64,000 nucleotides of DNA, from NCBI RefSeq assembly GCF_011050365.1, contig NZ_DRFV01000016.1, positions 233,549 to 297,548 on the forward strand, written 5' to 3'. The stretch is from Pseudohongiella sp. (GTDB lineage Bacteria > Pseudomonadota > Gammaproteobacteria > Pseudomonadales > Pseudohongiellaceae). The stretch's first letter is position 1; each line of letters opens with the position of its first letter. Positions 8,754 through 17,536 of this stretch are shown in pieces. A model generated the notes under the pieces. The model did not search any database. It saw only the letters and a list, made by a program, of their open reading frames with translations, and was not told the DNA's origin. Both the position numbers and the translations under genes were made by a program.

Positions 8754-10403
8754 TTACCAGCCCAGGGCGTGACGCATGACATGATAAATGTAGTTCTGTT
8801 CATGTGTGCTATGGAACAAATGCGCCCAGGGACCGCGGGCATAGATGGCCACATCTTCGCCGGCATGGCCTTCGGACTCCAGTGGCACCAGTGCTTCCTG
8901 GTGGAAGTCCGGGTGCGTGGTGTCGACTTCGCGCAGGTCGTGTCTGCCGCCGGCGATAGGCATCTGGTAGCGGCTGTCGCCACCGGCATCTTCAGCGAAG
9001 CCCAGTCCGTCACGGTAACCCAGTGTGGTATAAGGCATGTCGTCGGCCGCGATACTGACTCCGGCTTGTGGAAGGCCCTGGTCGTCGTTGCCGACAACTG
9101 TTCCCAGAATCGGGTTGCCGCGGGTGGCATACCCGCCAAGGGTCAACGTGTGGCTGTGATCGGCGGTAACAATGATCAGCGTGTCTTCATCGCTGGTCAG
9201 CGTCATCGCTTTCTGCACGGCGTCAGCGAACTCCCTGGTATCCTGCAGCGCCCGGTAGGCATTGCCTGCGTGGTGGGCATGATCAATACGGCCGCTTTCC
9301 ACCATCAGGAAAAAGCCGTCTTCCTGTCCCTGTTGTTGCAACAGGCGGATGGCGGTTTCCGTCATCGCGGGCAGGTCGGGTTCGCTGGCATCGTCGCCGG
9401 CGCGGTCATGGGAATAACTCATCTGGGAGCGACTGAACAGGCCTAGCACATGTGCGGTACTGGTGACGTCCACAGCTGCCAGCTGGTCCTTGTTCCAGAC
9501 AAAGGCGCTGTCGTTGTATTTCTCCAGCCATTCCCGGGTAAGGTTGCGGCCGTCCAGCCGCTGACCCGCCCCTCCCGTCAAGGGTTCAGTTTCTGTGGTC
9601 GGCACAAAGGCCGCCAGGCCGCCGCCCATGGCCACGTTGACGCCGGCGCCGAAATCAAAGGACAGCAATTGCGCGGCGATATCCTGACAACCAGCGGCAA
9701 TGGCTTCCGGGCTCAGGTTGGCGTCGCTTTCCCAGTTGCGCTCGGGGCTATGAGCATAGGTGGCTGCGGGTGTAGCGTGAGTGATACGGGTGGTGGTGAC
9801 AAAGCCGGTGGCCAGGCCACGGTCAGCAGCGTCCTGCATTAGGCTGGGCACTTCCGTGCCCAGCGAGGACTGGCAATCGCCACGGTCAGCGTATTGATTG
9901 ACCCCGATAACGCCGGCACGGGTCTTGATACCGGACATCATGGCAGTCATGGTGCCCGCAGAGTCAGCGGTCTGCTGGTTGGTGTTGTAGGTCTTGGACA
10001 GTGCCACGTAAGGGAAACTTTCGAATGTCAGCCGGTTCTCCTCGCCAGCGCTGCCGCGCAATTGACCATCGAATATGCGGGCGGCAGTGACCGTTGAGAT
10101 GCCCATACCATCACCGACAAAAAGGATGACATTTTTTGCCCTGTTGGTGATCGGTGTTCTGGCCATTGCGCGCTGGAGTTCGGCCTGTCCCTGCGCCTGC
10201 CAGTGCTCAGGTGATTCTTCAGCCGGTGCCGGGTAAAAAGTCTGTGCTGCTGCCAGCGGGGTCGCAGTGCTCAGTGCCAGGGTCAGCTGCAGACTGAATC
10301 GTATGCACGGGCTGTGATAGGCAAGACCGCGTCGTATGGTTGAGTAACAGGTTGATGCGACTGGATGAAGGTTGCTGGCTGACATGGATTGTCCTGGTAT
10401 CAT
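8754..10403 (-). CDS. Alkaline phosphatase (PhoA/PhoB-type family), exported
   Basis: 549 residues from ATG 10403; an in-frame ATG at 10385 gives a shorter leader and may be the true start. A hydrophobic stretch (about 35-52) ending in LAAAQ indicates export to the periplasm, where the enzyme releases phosphate from organic monoesters. Metal and catalytic motifs: Asp98 in FVGDGMG, nucleophile Ser148 in TADSAGTMTAMMSG, ESGRIDHAHHAG, and VTADHSHT. A Pho box with a correctly spaced -10 hexamer lies 32-65 bp upstream, so phosphate-starvation induction is expected. fadJ follows 125 bp downstream on the same strand but probably has its own promoter. Confidence 0.88.
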   Translation of the reverse strand: MIPGQSMSASNLHPVASTCYSTIRRGLAYHSPCIRFSLQLTLALSTATPLAAAQTFYPAPAEESPEHWQAQGQAELQRAMARTPITNRAKNVILFVGDGMGISTVTAARIFDGQLRGSAGEENRLTFESFPYVALSKTYNTNQQTADSAGTMTAMMSGIKTRAGVIGVNQYADRGDCQSSLGTEVPSLMQDAADRGLATGFVTTTRITHATPAATYAHSPERNWESDANLSPEAIAAGCQDIAAQLLSFDFGAGVNVAMGGGLAAFVPTTETEPLTGGAGQRLDGRNLTREWLEKYNDSAFVWNKDQLAAVDVTSTAHVLGLFSRSQMSYSHDRAGDDASEPDLPAMTETAIRLLQQQGQEDGFFLMVESGRIDHAHHAGNAYRALQDTREFADAVQKAMTLTSDEDTLIIVTADHSHTLTLGGYATRGNPILGTVVGNDDQGLPQAGVSIAADDMPYTTLGYRDGLGFAEDAGGDSRYQMPIAGGRHDLREVDTTHPDFHQEALVPLESEGHAGEDVAIYARGPWAHLFHSTHEQNYIYHVMRHALGW

Positions 10404-10434
10404 TGATTAATGTGCGGTGTTAACACTCTGTTTC

Positions 10435-10468
10435 AGCATATCTTTTGAGCTTATCAGTTAGATGACAG
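10435..10468 (-). promoter_or_regulatory. Pho box and -10 hexamer of the alkaline phosphatase promoter
   Basis: Read on the minus strand: half-site CTGTCAT (10468-10462), 4-nt spacer CTAA, half-site CTGATAA (10457-10451), 10-nt spacer, then TATGCT (10440-10435). The first half-site matches the known PhoB consensus exactly and the second at 4 of 7 bases. The 11-nt repeat period and the ~10-nt distance to the -10 are those of PhoB-activated promoters, where the box replaces the -35. The gene it precedes encodes an alkaline phosphatase. Confidence 0.65.
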
Positions 10469-10545
10469 CGTGTCGCATGGAAGTGACGGTGGTGTGCCCC
10501 GGTGCAGCTCTGCGCGAGGGGCCCTCTCGTGCGTGACAGAAAAAT

Positions 10546-10555
10546 GAACGCATTC
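10546..10555. promoter_or_regulatory. Near-palindromic element upstream of fadE (GAACGCATTC)
   Basis: This 10-mer differs from the fadJ-upstream element only by two T/C transitions and lies 69 bp before the fadE ATG. Shared consensus GAAYGNATTC. Candidate operator for coordinated fad control; not an obvious match to the published E. coli FadR or PsrA consensus as I know them. Confidence 0.35.
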
Positions 10556-10624
10556 CAATTTCAGTCAATCCCAGTTATTCTGTGGGCTACAGCTCAGCAA
10601 TGATGTTCGCGAGGAACACGATTT

Positions 10625-12835
10625 ATGTTTTCAATGATTATGAAGTTCATGCGGGATAACAATGTGCTGCCGCGTATTTCTGACACAGAGAAACAGGCGC
10701 TGGAGGCCGGCACAATCTGGATTGACGGACAGATTTTCTCTGGCAACCCGGATTTCCGCAATATGCTTGATGAGCCCTACAACCTGCTGTCCGACGAAGA
10801 GCAGGCGTTCATGGACGGGCCGACAGAAGAATTGTGCCGGATGATCGACAGTTACCAGATCACGACCACCCGCAAGGTGCCCGATGAGGTCATCGATTTC
10901 ATCAAACAGCAGGGCTTCATGGGGCTGCTGATACCCAAGCAGTACGGCGGCAAGGAATTCTCCACCCTCGCCATCTCGTCAATCATGGCGAAAGTGAATG
11001 CTTACTGCCCGACGGCCGGCACCTTCGTGGTCATTCCCAATTCCCTGGGGGCCGCGGAATTGTTGAAGCACTATGGTACCGACGCACAGCGGGATGAGTA
11101 CCTGCCGAAACTGGCCAGTGGCGAGTATGTGCCCTGTTTTGGCCTGACCGAGCTGACCGCAGGTTCTGATGCGGCTTCGATCAAGGCAGAGGGTGTGGTC
11201 TTCAAGGACGATAATGGCGAAACCAAAATCCGGATGAATTTCCGCAAGCGCTATATCACGCTGGCGCCCGTTGCCAACCTGATCTCCCTGGCGTTTCAAA
11301 TGCACGACCCGGAAAACCTGTTGGGCAAGGGCGAATACCCGGGAATCACAGTGGTCATGTTGCACAAGGGTACGCCCGGGCTCAAAAACGGCGATCACCA
11401 TCTGCCAATCGGCATGAGTTTCTATAACGGCCCCATTATCGGTGAGGATGTCATCGTCTCGCCAGAGCAGATTATCGGTGGTCCGGAATACACCGGTCAG
11501 GGCTGGCGCATGCTGATGGAGCAGTTGGCCGGTGGCCGGGCCGTGTCCTTGCCCGCCGGTGCCATTGGTGGCATGAAACTGGTGGCCGCTGCCACCGGCG
11601 CCTACTCCATGATTCGCCACCAGTTCGGCATTCAGATCGGTCTGATGGAGGGGGTGCAGGAAAAGGTGGCACGTATCGCCGCGTTTGCCTATATTTTTGA
11701 GGGCGCACGGGTGTACTCGTGCTCGGCACTGGATAATGGGCAACAGCCGCCGGTGATCTCTGCGCTATTGAAATCCAGCAGTACGGACTACGGCCAGCGG
11801 TCCCTGATTGATGGCATGGATGTGTTTTCCGGCGCCGGCGTGATGCAGGGACCGCGAAACATTCTGGGTGGCGGCTACAGCAGCGCACCGGTCAGTATCA
11901 CGGTAGAAGGGGCCAATATCATGACCCGAACCCTGATTACCTTTGGTCAGGGCGCAACGCGTTGCCACCCCTATGCGCTGCCCCTGGTCAAGGCTGTAGA
12001 GGACAATGACGCCACGGCGTTTCGCCAGCGCTTGCTGGGCTGGCTGTGGCATACCGTCAGCAATTTTTTCCGCAGCAAGGTGCGTGGTCTGACCCGCGGT
12101 TTCAGTGCCGGCAGCCCCGAGTCGGGGGAGGTCGCCACCTACTATCGCCGTCTGGCCTGGGCCTCTTCGCGGTTTGCGCTGCTGGCCGACCTGGCGCTGT
12201 ATCTGATTGGCGGCAAACTCAAGGTTAAAGGCAGCCTGGGCGGCCGTTTTGCAGATGCGCTGACCTGGCAGGTGCTGGCCATCTCCACTTTGCGTCGTTT
12301 CAAGGCCGAAGGCAGCAAGCCTGAGGATCTGCCAATCGTTAAATACAGCTGTGAGTTTGCTCTGGCGCAGATTCAGGATGCCTTCGAGGGCATTCATGCC
12401 AATTTTGATGTGCCGGTGGTCGGCTGGTGGTTGCGCGGCCCGTCATCCTGGTTCCTGCGCCTCAACCCCTTGTCGCGCGGCCCCTCAGATGAGCTGATCC
12501 CGCCGACAGCGGGCGCCATTCAGCAGCTGAATGATCAATTCAAACGCTTCACTGATGGTATTGCGCCATTCGCTGAGGACCAGCCGGGTATGGGTCATCT
12601 GATGAAAGCCTTCCGCCTGCATTCGGAAGCTGCTCCGGTAATGGAGCGGATCCATCAGGCGCAGAAGGCCCGCAAATTGCCCCGGGGATTGTCTTACGAC
12701 GTCGTCGATGAGGCACTGGACGCCAAGGTCATCAGCGCCGATGAGGCGACGCTGATGCGTGATGCCAATGCGGCAGCGATGGCAGCGATCGAAGTCGATG
12801 TGTTCGCGCCGGAAGACTACTTTCAGGAGGCATGA
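10625..12835 (+). CDS. fadE: Acyl-CoA dehydrogenase, FadE type
   Basis: 736 residues; FAD enzyme for the first step of beta-oxidation, forming trans-2-enoyl-CoA. The N-terminal part (LPRISDTEKQALEAG, WIDGQIFSG) and middle (FGLTELTAGSDAASIK, GGRAVSLPAGAIGG, and DVFSGAGVMQGPRN) are typical of gammaproteobacterial FadE; residues from ~450 form the C-terminal extension found in that group (DUF1974-like). E. coli FadE is ~814 residues with hydrophobic N-terminal segments; here those are absent, so this form may be soluble or only peripherally bound. GAGGAAC precedes the ATG. It is monocistronic, pointing away from the fadJ/alkaline phosphatase block. Confidence 0.88.
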   Translation: MFSMIMKFMRDNNVLPRISDTEKQALEAGTIWIDGQIFSGNPDFRNMLDEPYNLLSDEEQAFMDGPTEELCRMIDSYQITTTRKVPDEVIDFIKQQGFMGLLIPKQYGGKEFSTLAISSIMAKVNAYCPTAGTFVVIPNSLGAAELLKHYGTDAQRDEYLPKLASGEYVPCFGLTELTAGSDAASIKAEGVVFKDDNGETKIRMNFRKRYITLAPVANLISLAFQMHDPENLLGKGEYPGITVVMLHKGTPGLKNGDHHLPIGMSFYNGPIIGEDVIVSPEQIIGGPEYTGQGWRMLMEQLAGGRAVSLPAGAIGGMKLVAAATGAYSMIRHQFGIQIGLMEGVQEKVARIAAFAYIFEGARVYSCSALDNGQQPPVISALLKSSSTDYGQRSLIDGMDVFSGAGVMQGPRNILGGGYSSAPVSITVEGANIMTRTLITFGQGATRCHPYALPLVKAVEDNDATAFRQRLLGWLWHTVSNFFRSKVRGLTRGFSAGSPESGEVATYYRRLAWASSRFALLADLALYLIGGKLKVKGSLGGRFADALTWQVLAISTLRRFKAEGSKPEDLPIVKYSCEFALAQIQDAFEGIHANFDVPVVGWWLRGPSSWFLRLNPLSRGPSDELIPPTAGAIQQLNDQFKRFTDGIAPFAEDQPGMGHLMKAFRLHSEAAPVMERIHQAQKARKLPRGLSYDVVDEALDAKVISADEATLMRDANAAAMAAIEVDVFAPEDYFQEA

Positions 12836-12867
12836 TATCGGCGTCAGCGAGTAAACCAACGAAAAAT

Positions 12868-12881
12868 GAATGAATTCATTT
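12868..12881. promoter_or_regulatory. Third copy of the fad-type element, containing a 12-bp perfect palindrome
   Basis: GAATGAATTC (12868-12877) fits GAAYGNATTC, and the 14-mer ending in ATTT matches the fadJ element at 13 of 14 positions. The core AATGAATTCATT (12869-12880) is perfectly palindromic. It lies 32 bp after the fadE stop and 72 bp before the next ATG, so it could act on the exported protein gene at 12954. Confidence 0.35.
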
Positions 12882-12888
12882 GACCTGT

Positions 12889-12927
12889 TCTGGTACCCGT
12901 GATATCAAATATTCGCGTGGTACCAGA
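12889..12927. repeat. 9-bp inverted repeat upstream of the 12954 gene
   Basis: TCTGGTACC (12889-12897) and GGTACCAGA (12919-12927) are exact reverse complements separated by 21 nt, ending 26 bp before the ATG at 12954. No T-run follows. It could form a hairpin in the leader or serve as a bipartite operator. Confidence 0.35.
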
Positions 12928-12953
12928 CTAATAACAAACAAAGAAGTGGTCCT

Positions 12954-13967
12954 ATGAATGTTTACCTGTTGCAAACCAGGACAGCGTCGCTATCGCTGTC
13001 ATTATCTTTACTGGCCGCCGGCCTGATCAGTTCCTCCGTATACGCTGCTGATGATGGGCAAACGCCCATGACCGCCTGGGGCGTCCCTGATCTGCAAGGC
13101 ATCTGGGACTATTCGTCCAGAACCGCCGTTGAACGCCACCCCCGTTTTGAAGGCAAGCTGACTGTCAGTCAGGAAGAGGCCGAGCGCCTGGTGCCATCAC
13201 TCAAGGAATATACCGACGCGCTTGAAGAGCGTGGTGCAGAAGCGCCGGGCCCGGAGAATGTGGGTGGTTACAATGCGTTCTGGATTAACCCCGGCGATTG
13301 GCTGGCCGTTATTGACGGTGAGCTGCGTACCTCGTTGATCATAGCGCCTGAAGATGGCCGTATTCCCTGGACTGAGGGTGGCCGTGAAATCCGTGCGGCA
13401 CAGCGGGCTGCCATGGCCTACCCGGATATGGATGAAAATGATGGCCCTGAGGGACGGTCGCTGGCTGAGCGCTGCATGCTCAGTTTTGCATCCATCGTTC
13501 CCTTTACGCCATCACTTTACAATAACACCACGCAGATTGTGCAAAGCCCCACGCATGTCATGATCCTTGCTGAAATGGCGCACGATGCACGAATTGTGAA
13601 GATTGATGGCGAGCACGATCCGCACGGTGTGCCGCGCTGGCACGGCGATTCTATCGGGTACTATGAAGGTGATACGTTGGTGGTGGAGACCATCAATTTT
13701 GATCCCGAGCAGATAGCCCGCGGCAGCGGATACACCTCAGCCAATGCCAGAATCACGGAGCGTTTTTCGCGCGTCAACGAACGGGAACTGCGCTATCAGT
13801 TCACCATTGAAGATCCGGAATTGTATGAAACGGCGTGGACCGGCGAACTACCGATGTTTGCTGCGCCGGACCTGTATGAATATGCCTGTCATGAAGGCAA
13901 CCATTCCATGCCGGGCATTCTGATGGGTGCTCGTGTGCTTGAGCAGATGGCTGAAGAGGAGCAATAA
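12954..13967 (+). CDS. Exported protein of unknown function
   Basis: 337 residues with a clear signal peptide (core SLSLSLSLLAAGLISSSVYA, cleavage near AYA/ADDG). The mature protein begins with a conserved-looking block (AWGVPDLQGIWDYSS) that I associate with a family of secreted hypothetical proteins in proteobacteria and acidobacteria, and is rich in Trp, Tyr and acidic residues. Two histidine-containing segments (DGEHDPHGVPRWHGD near 220 and CHEGNHSMPG near 315) could bind metal, but no catalytic signature is recognised. It follows fadE after 118 bp that contain a palindromic element and an inverted repeat. Confidence 0.6.
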   Translation: MNVYLLQTRTASLSLSLSLLAAGLISSSVYAADDGQTPMTAWGVPDLQGIWDYSSRTAVERHPRFEGKLTVSQEEAERLVPSLKEYTDALEERGAEAPGPENVGGYNAFWINPGDWLAVIDGELRTSLIIAPEDGRIPWTEGGREIRAAQRAAMAYPDMDENDGPEGRSLAERCMLSFASIVPFTPSLYNNTTQIVQSPTHVMILAEMAHDARIVKIDGEHDPHGVPRWHGDSIGYYEGDTLVVETINFDPEQIARGSGYTSANARITERFSRVNERELRYQFTIEDPELYETAWTGELPMFAAPDLYEYACHEGNHSMPGILMGARVLEQMAEEEQ

Positions 13968-13978
13968 TCCGCCGTAGA

Positions 13979-14015
13979 GCGCCGGTGACGCCAGTCTAGT
14001 TGGTTGTCACCGCGC
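13979..14015. terminator. Inverted repeat between convergent genes
   Basis: GCGCCGGTGAC (13979-13989) pairs with GTCACCGCGC (14006-14015) with one bulged base, giving a 10-bp stem with a 16-nt loop. It overlaps the last codons of the minus-strand HlyD-like gene and lies just after the stop of the plus-strand gene. No T-run on either strand, so the role as a bidirectional terminator is uncertain. Confidence 0.3.
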
Positions 14016-15162
14016 TGCCATCCATGACCTGGTCGGATGGGAATACAATCACCTGGTCGTTTTGCTGCAAACCGTCAAGGACCTGTGCGAGGTCGCGATT
14101 ACGACGACCGATCCGTATTTGCCTGAGCACTGCCTGCTCCTGTTCTACCACGAAGACATGCCAGTTATTGTCCCTTCGGAACAGGGCACTGATCGGCACC
14201 GTCAGCACCTCATCTTCCTGCCAGACCACGATGTTCGCTTCGATACGGTATTCCGCGCCCAATAAAGGGGGGCCACCATTGCTGCCGGTCAGGCGTCCGA
14301 TGACATTGACGCGTTGCTCCTCCACACCCAGTGCAGAGTATTTGGTAAACGCCTGCGGCTCAATGTAGTCCACCGTGCCAGGCAGAGTTTCCTGGCCGCC
14401 CCACCCGGTGATCAGAATCGTATCGCCGGGGCTGACTTGCACGGCATCCTGCGTCAGCAGGTCGATCACCAGTTCCAGGGCATCGCCGTCACTGATCCGG
14501 AACAACTCTGTGCCCGCAGCTATCACCCGGTCGCCGCGCTCGTAGACGGCCTGCACGGTCCCGCTGACGGGTGCGGTCACCGTCAGGTTATTGCTGTCAG
14601 ACTGGTTGCCATCCAGGCCCATCAGCGCCGCTCTGGCGTTTTGCACATCCGCCTGTGCTGCAATTACTGCCGCGCGTGCACTGAGCAGTCGGGCTTCGGC
14701 TGCGGCCTCGGTTTGCTGATAGCTGTCACGTTCTTCTTCCGATATCAGGCGGTCCAGAAACAGGCGTTCGCGGCGTTCAGCTTCCCGCTGTGCGCGTGGC
14801 AACGCGGACTCAGTCTCTATCAGGGTGGCTTCTGCTGCGCGCTGGCGGGCCTCAGCGGCTGCGAGATTGGCCCGGATGCTGGCTTCTGTCCGGGTATCTT
14901 CGGCAAGCAATGCGATTTGCGCCAGCACATCGCCCTGTTGCACGGACATACCTTCGATCAGGTTATTACGCAACAGGTGGCCGTTGACCGGCGCGGTAAT
15001 GGTGTAGGGCAGGCGTGCCCGGGTGCGACCCTGTTCCTGCACAGTCACCGTTAGCGGCCGCGTTTGTACCACGGCAGTCTCCACCGACAATGGTGTTGAC
15101 GACAATAGCCACAGTACGGACACGGCCATCACGATGGCGGTCATGATTATCCATTTACGCAT
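13996..15162 (-). CDS. HlyD-family periplasmic adaptor (membrane fusion protein)
   Basis: 388 residues; one N-terminal transmembrane anchor (IIMTAIVMAVSVLWLLS) followed by a biotinyl-lipoyl-like segment (TARLPYTITAPVNGHLLRN), a long Ala/Glu/Arg-rich alpha-helical hairpin (about 95-185), the second lipoyl half (LTVTAPVSGTVQAVYERGDRV) and beta-barrel domains. Such adaptors bridge an inner-membrane transporter and an outer-membrane channel. It starts 3 bp after the permease gene, so it is the adaptor of that ABC system. No outer-membrane TolC partner is encoded nearby. Confidence 0.85.
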   Translation of the reverse strand: MRKWIIMTAIVMAVSVLWLLSSTPLSVETAVVQTRPLTVTVQEQGRTRARLPYTITAPVNGHLLRNNLIEGMSVQQGDVLAQIALLAEDTRTEASIRANLAAAEARQRAAEATLIETESALPRAQREAERRERLFLDRLISEEERDSYQQTEAAAEARLLSARAAVIAAQADVQNARAALMGLDGNQSDSNNLTVTAPVSGTVQAVYERGDRVIAAGTELFRISDGDALELVIDLLTQDAVQVSPGDTILITGWGGQETLPGTVDYIEPQAFTKYSALGVEEQRVNVIGRLTGSNGGPPLLGAEYRIEANIVVWQEDEVLTVPISALFRRDNNWHVFVVEQEQAVLRQIRIGRRNRDLAQVLDGLQQNDQVIVFPSDQVMDGSAVTTN

Positions 15163-15165
15163 GGT

Positions 15166-17529
15166 TCACTCCCGTGTTTTTAACACGCTGATGAGGTCGA
15201 AGCGGTCCAGTCTTCGTCGCACGGCCAGCGCGCTGGCCGTCGCAGCGGCCACGGTTATCAGCGCGGTGAACAGCCAGGTCCAGGGGTTGATCACATAGGG
15301 AATGCGAAACATGTCGGTCTGCATGCCTTCAACAACCAGCCACGCCATACCATAACCGATAAGCCAGCCCATCGGTATCGCCATCAGGGTAATCAAGGCC
15401 TGCTCACCCAGCAATAGTATTGCGACTTCTCTGCGATGAAAGCCCATGACACGCAAGCTCGCCAGCTCGCGCCCGCGCTCGGACAAGGCAATGCGGGCGC
15501 CGTTGTAGATGACGCCCACCGCAATGACGGCGGCAAAACCGACCAGAAAACCAACCGAAACAAAGATACCCTGCGCCATTTCACTTTCAAACGACGCCAG
15601 CATCTCGTCGGGTGACGCTACCCCACTGACGGCTGGCATCTGCTTGAGGTCGCGGTACAGGGCTGAAGTATCATCAGCGCTGACCGACAGGTAGGCGCCG
15701 CTGATGAACGGGCCTTCACCACTGAGGCGCTGCAGCGCGGTCAGTTCCATGGTTGCCGAGACACCCATATAATCGTCGATGACGCCCGCGATCATCGCTT
15801 CGCGCTGCTGACGTCTGCCTTCCAGTATTTCCACGGTAACGGTGTCGCCGGTCGCTACATCCAGACGTTCCGCTAACAGGCGGCTCAGCAACAGGCCTTC
15901 TGCCGGTATCGGCTGAGCGATGCCGCTGGCACCGATGACCCGTCGCAGTTCGCCGTCTGCAGACAAGCCCTGAATTACGCTATCGCGGTGGTGATGACCG
16001 TGCCGCAGCCGGACCGGGATACTGCGATAGGGCTCGACCCGGGTGACACCCGGCAATCGCCACAATTCATGTTGCACACGATCAGCCTGGTGTTCATAAA
16101 AACTGATGGCAACATCTTCCCGTTGAATTGCCCTGAATTGCAGATCCATCAGAAACCGTATGCTGTCGAACATGAACAGACCAATGACCAGAATGGCAAC
16201 AGACATGGCAACACCCAGCGCAGACATCAGGCTTTGCCAGGGTTTTCGTTCCATATTTCTGAGTATCATGCGGGTCGATGAGGGGAGCAGGCGATTGATG
16301 CCAGTGCGTTCCAGCCAGCCTGCGCGAAAATTCGCTGGTGGTTCCGGGCGCATGGCTTCGGCCGGTGGTAATCTGACCGCTTTCAGCACGGCACTGCTGG
16401 CGCCCGTGCAGGCGCCGAGCAGGCTGACCGCAGAGGCCAGCACCAGTAACCCTGGCTGCAGCCGGTAGTCCAGTCCCGGCAGGTCAAAATAGGTCTGATA
16501 GATACCAATATAGGCCTGGCCGAGGTAGACGCCACCGATGACACCAACAAGAATACCCATCAGCACGGCGACAATGGCAAACAGCAAAAAATGCATGGCG
16601 ATTTCGCTATTGTGGTAGCCGAATGCCTTCAGCACTGCAATTTCTCCACGCTGGGTACTGATAAGGCGTCCAAGTACCAAGTGTAAGAGAAAGACAGCGA
16701 CACCCAGAAAAACCGCGGGAATCGCGGTTCCCATGACCCGGTTCTGATCCAGTTCACCTTGCAGGATGCTGTGTGAGGGCTGATCCCGGCGCGGATAGGC
16801 ACCGAAGCCGCCATAGGGATAAAGCAGCTCGTTTAATCCGGCGATCACCTGCGCCGGGTTGATGCCGGGCTCAATCCTGACAAATGCTTCATTAAAGGCG
16901 CCATCCATATCAAATGCCGCACCCAGCGCGCGCTGCCCCATCCACAGAATACCAAAACGGGTATCGTCCGGCATCAATGACCCGGGAGGCATGGTATAGA
17001 CATGTTCCGGCGAGATGGCCGTGCCAACAATGTCCAGTTCGCGCGCGCGGCCATTGATGATGGCGCGAATACTATCGCCGGGATTGAGGCCACGGGCGCG
17101 TGCGAACTTTTCATTGATCAGCACCGCAGCAGTCTCACCGGGCTCAATGTAGCGTCCGCGCTGGACAACAATATCGTTGAGCAGCGGGCGCCCGGTTTCC
17201 GGCAGCGACATGAAACGCCCGGTAGCGGGTGCGTCCAGATCCTCCAGGTCCAGCGTCGCCATGAAGTTGATGCGGACATCTGCGGCTGCCACGCCCGGCA
17301 AACTGACAATCTGCGCGAGCAGGGTTTCGGGGGCGCGGCGCAGCGGTGCCCAGATATCGGCGAAGCGGGTTTGCTGATAATACCGGTCCTGGGTTATGAC
17401 CAGCGCTTCATAACTGCCGCGCATGGTGACCACGGTCATGATGCCGGTGGCGACCACCAGGGCGATCGACAGCAGTTGGCTTTTCAGGTGCCACAGCTCT
17501 CTGGCCAGTTTGCGGTTCAGAGCCAACAT
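15166..17529 (-). CDS. ABC transporter permease with two FtsX-type domains
   Basis: About 787 residues from ATG 17529; an in-frame GTG at 17565 would overlap the ATPase gene by 29 nt and is less likely. The layout is one N-terminal TM segment (SQLLSIALVVATGIMTVVT), a MacB-like periplasmic domain, three TM segments forming FtsX domain 1 (about 265-375), a second TM plus periplasmic domain, and a final FtsX domain (about 660-785). This is the architecture of MacB/LolC-related exporters that work mechanically on periplasmic substrates rather than pumping through a channel. Substrate unknown. Confidence 0.85.
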   Translation of the reverse strand: MLALNRKLARELWHLKSQLLSIALVVATGIMTVVTMRGSYEALVITQDRYYQQTRFADIWAPLRRAPETLLAQIVSLPGVAAADVRINFMATLDLEDLDAPATGRFMSLPETGRPLLNDIVVQRGRYIEPGETAAVLINEKFARARGLNPGDSIRAIINGRARELDIVGTAISPEHVYTMPPGSLMPDDTRFGILWMGQRALGAAFDMDGAFNEAFVRIEPGINPAQVIAGLNELLYPYGGFGAYPRRDQPSHSILQGELDQNRVMGTAIPAVFLGVAVFLLHLVLGRLISTQRGEIAVLKAFGYHNSEIAMHFLLFAIVAVLMGILVGVIGGVYLGQAYIGIYQTYFDLPGLDYRLQPGLLVLASAVSLLGACTGASSAVLKAVRLPPAEAMRPEPPANFRAGWLERTGINRLLPSSTRMILRNMERKPWQSLMSALGVAMSVAILVIGLFMFDSIRFLMDLQFRAIQREDVAISFYEHQADRVQHELWRLPGVTRVEPYRSIPVRLRHGHHHRDSVIQGLSADGELRRVIGASGIAQPIPAEGLLLSRLLAERLDVATGDTVTVEILEGRRQQREAMIAGVIDDYMGVSATMELTALQRLSGEGPFISGAYLSVSADDTSALYRDLKQMPAVSGVASPDEMLASFESEMAQGIFVSVGFLVGFAAVIAVGVIYNGARIALSERGRELASLRVMGFHRREVAILLLGEQALITLMAIPMGWLIGYGMAWLVVEGMQTDMFRIPYVINPWTWLFTALITVAAATASALAVRRRLDRFDLISVLKTRE

Positions 17530-17536
17530 GATGACG

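Noticed and set aside
8646-9446. 266-codon plus-strand frame opposite the alkaline phosphatase
   Set aside because: No recognisable domain and no ribosome site; the minus strand encodes the complete enzyme.
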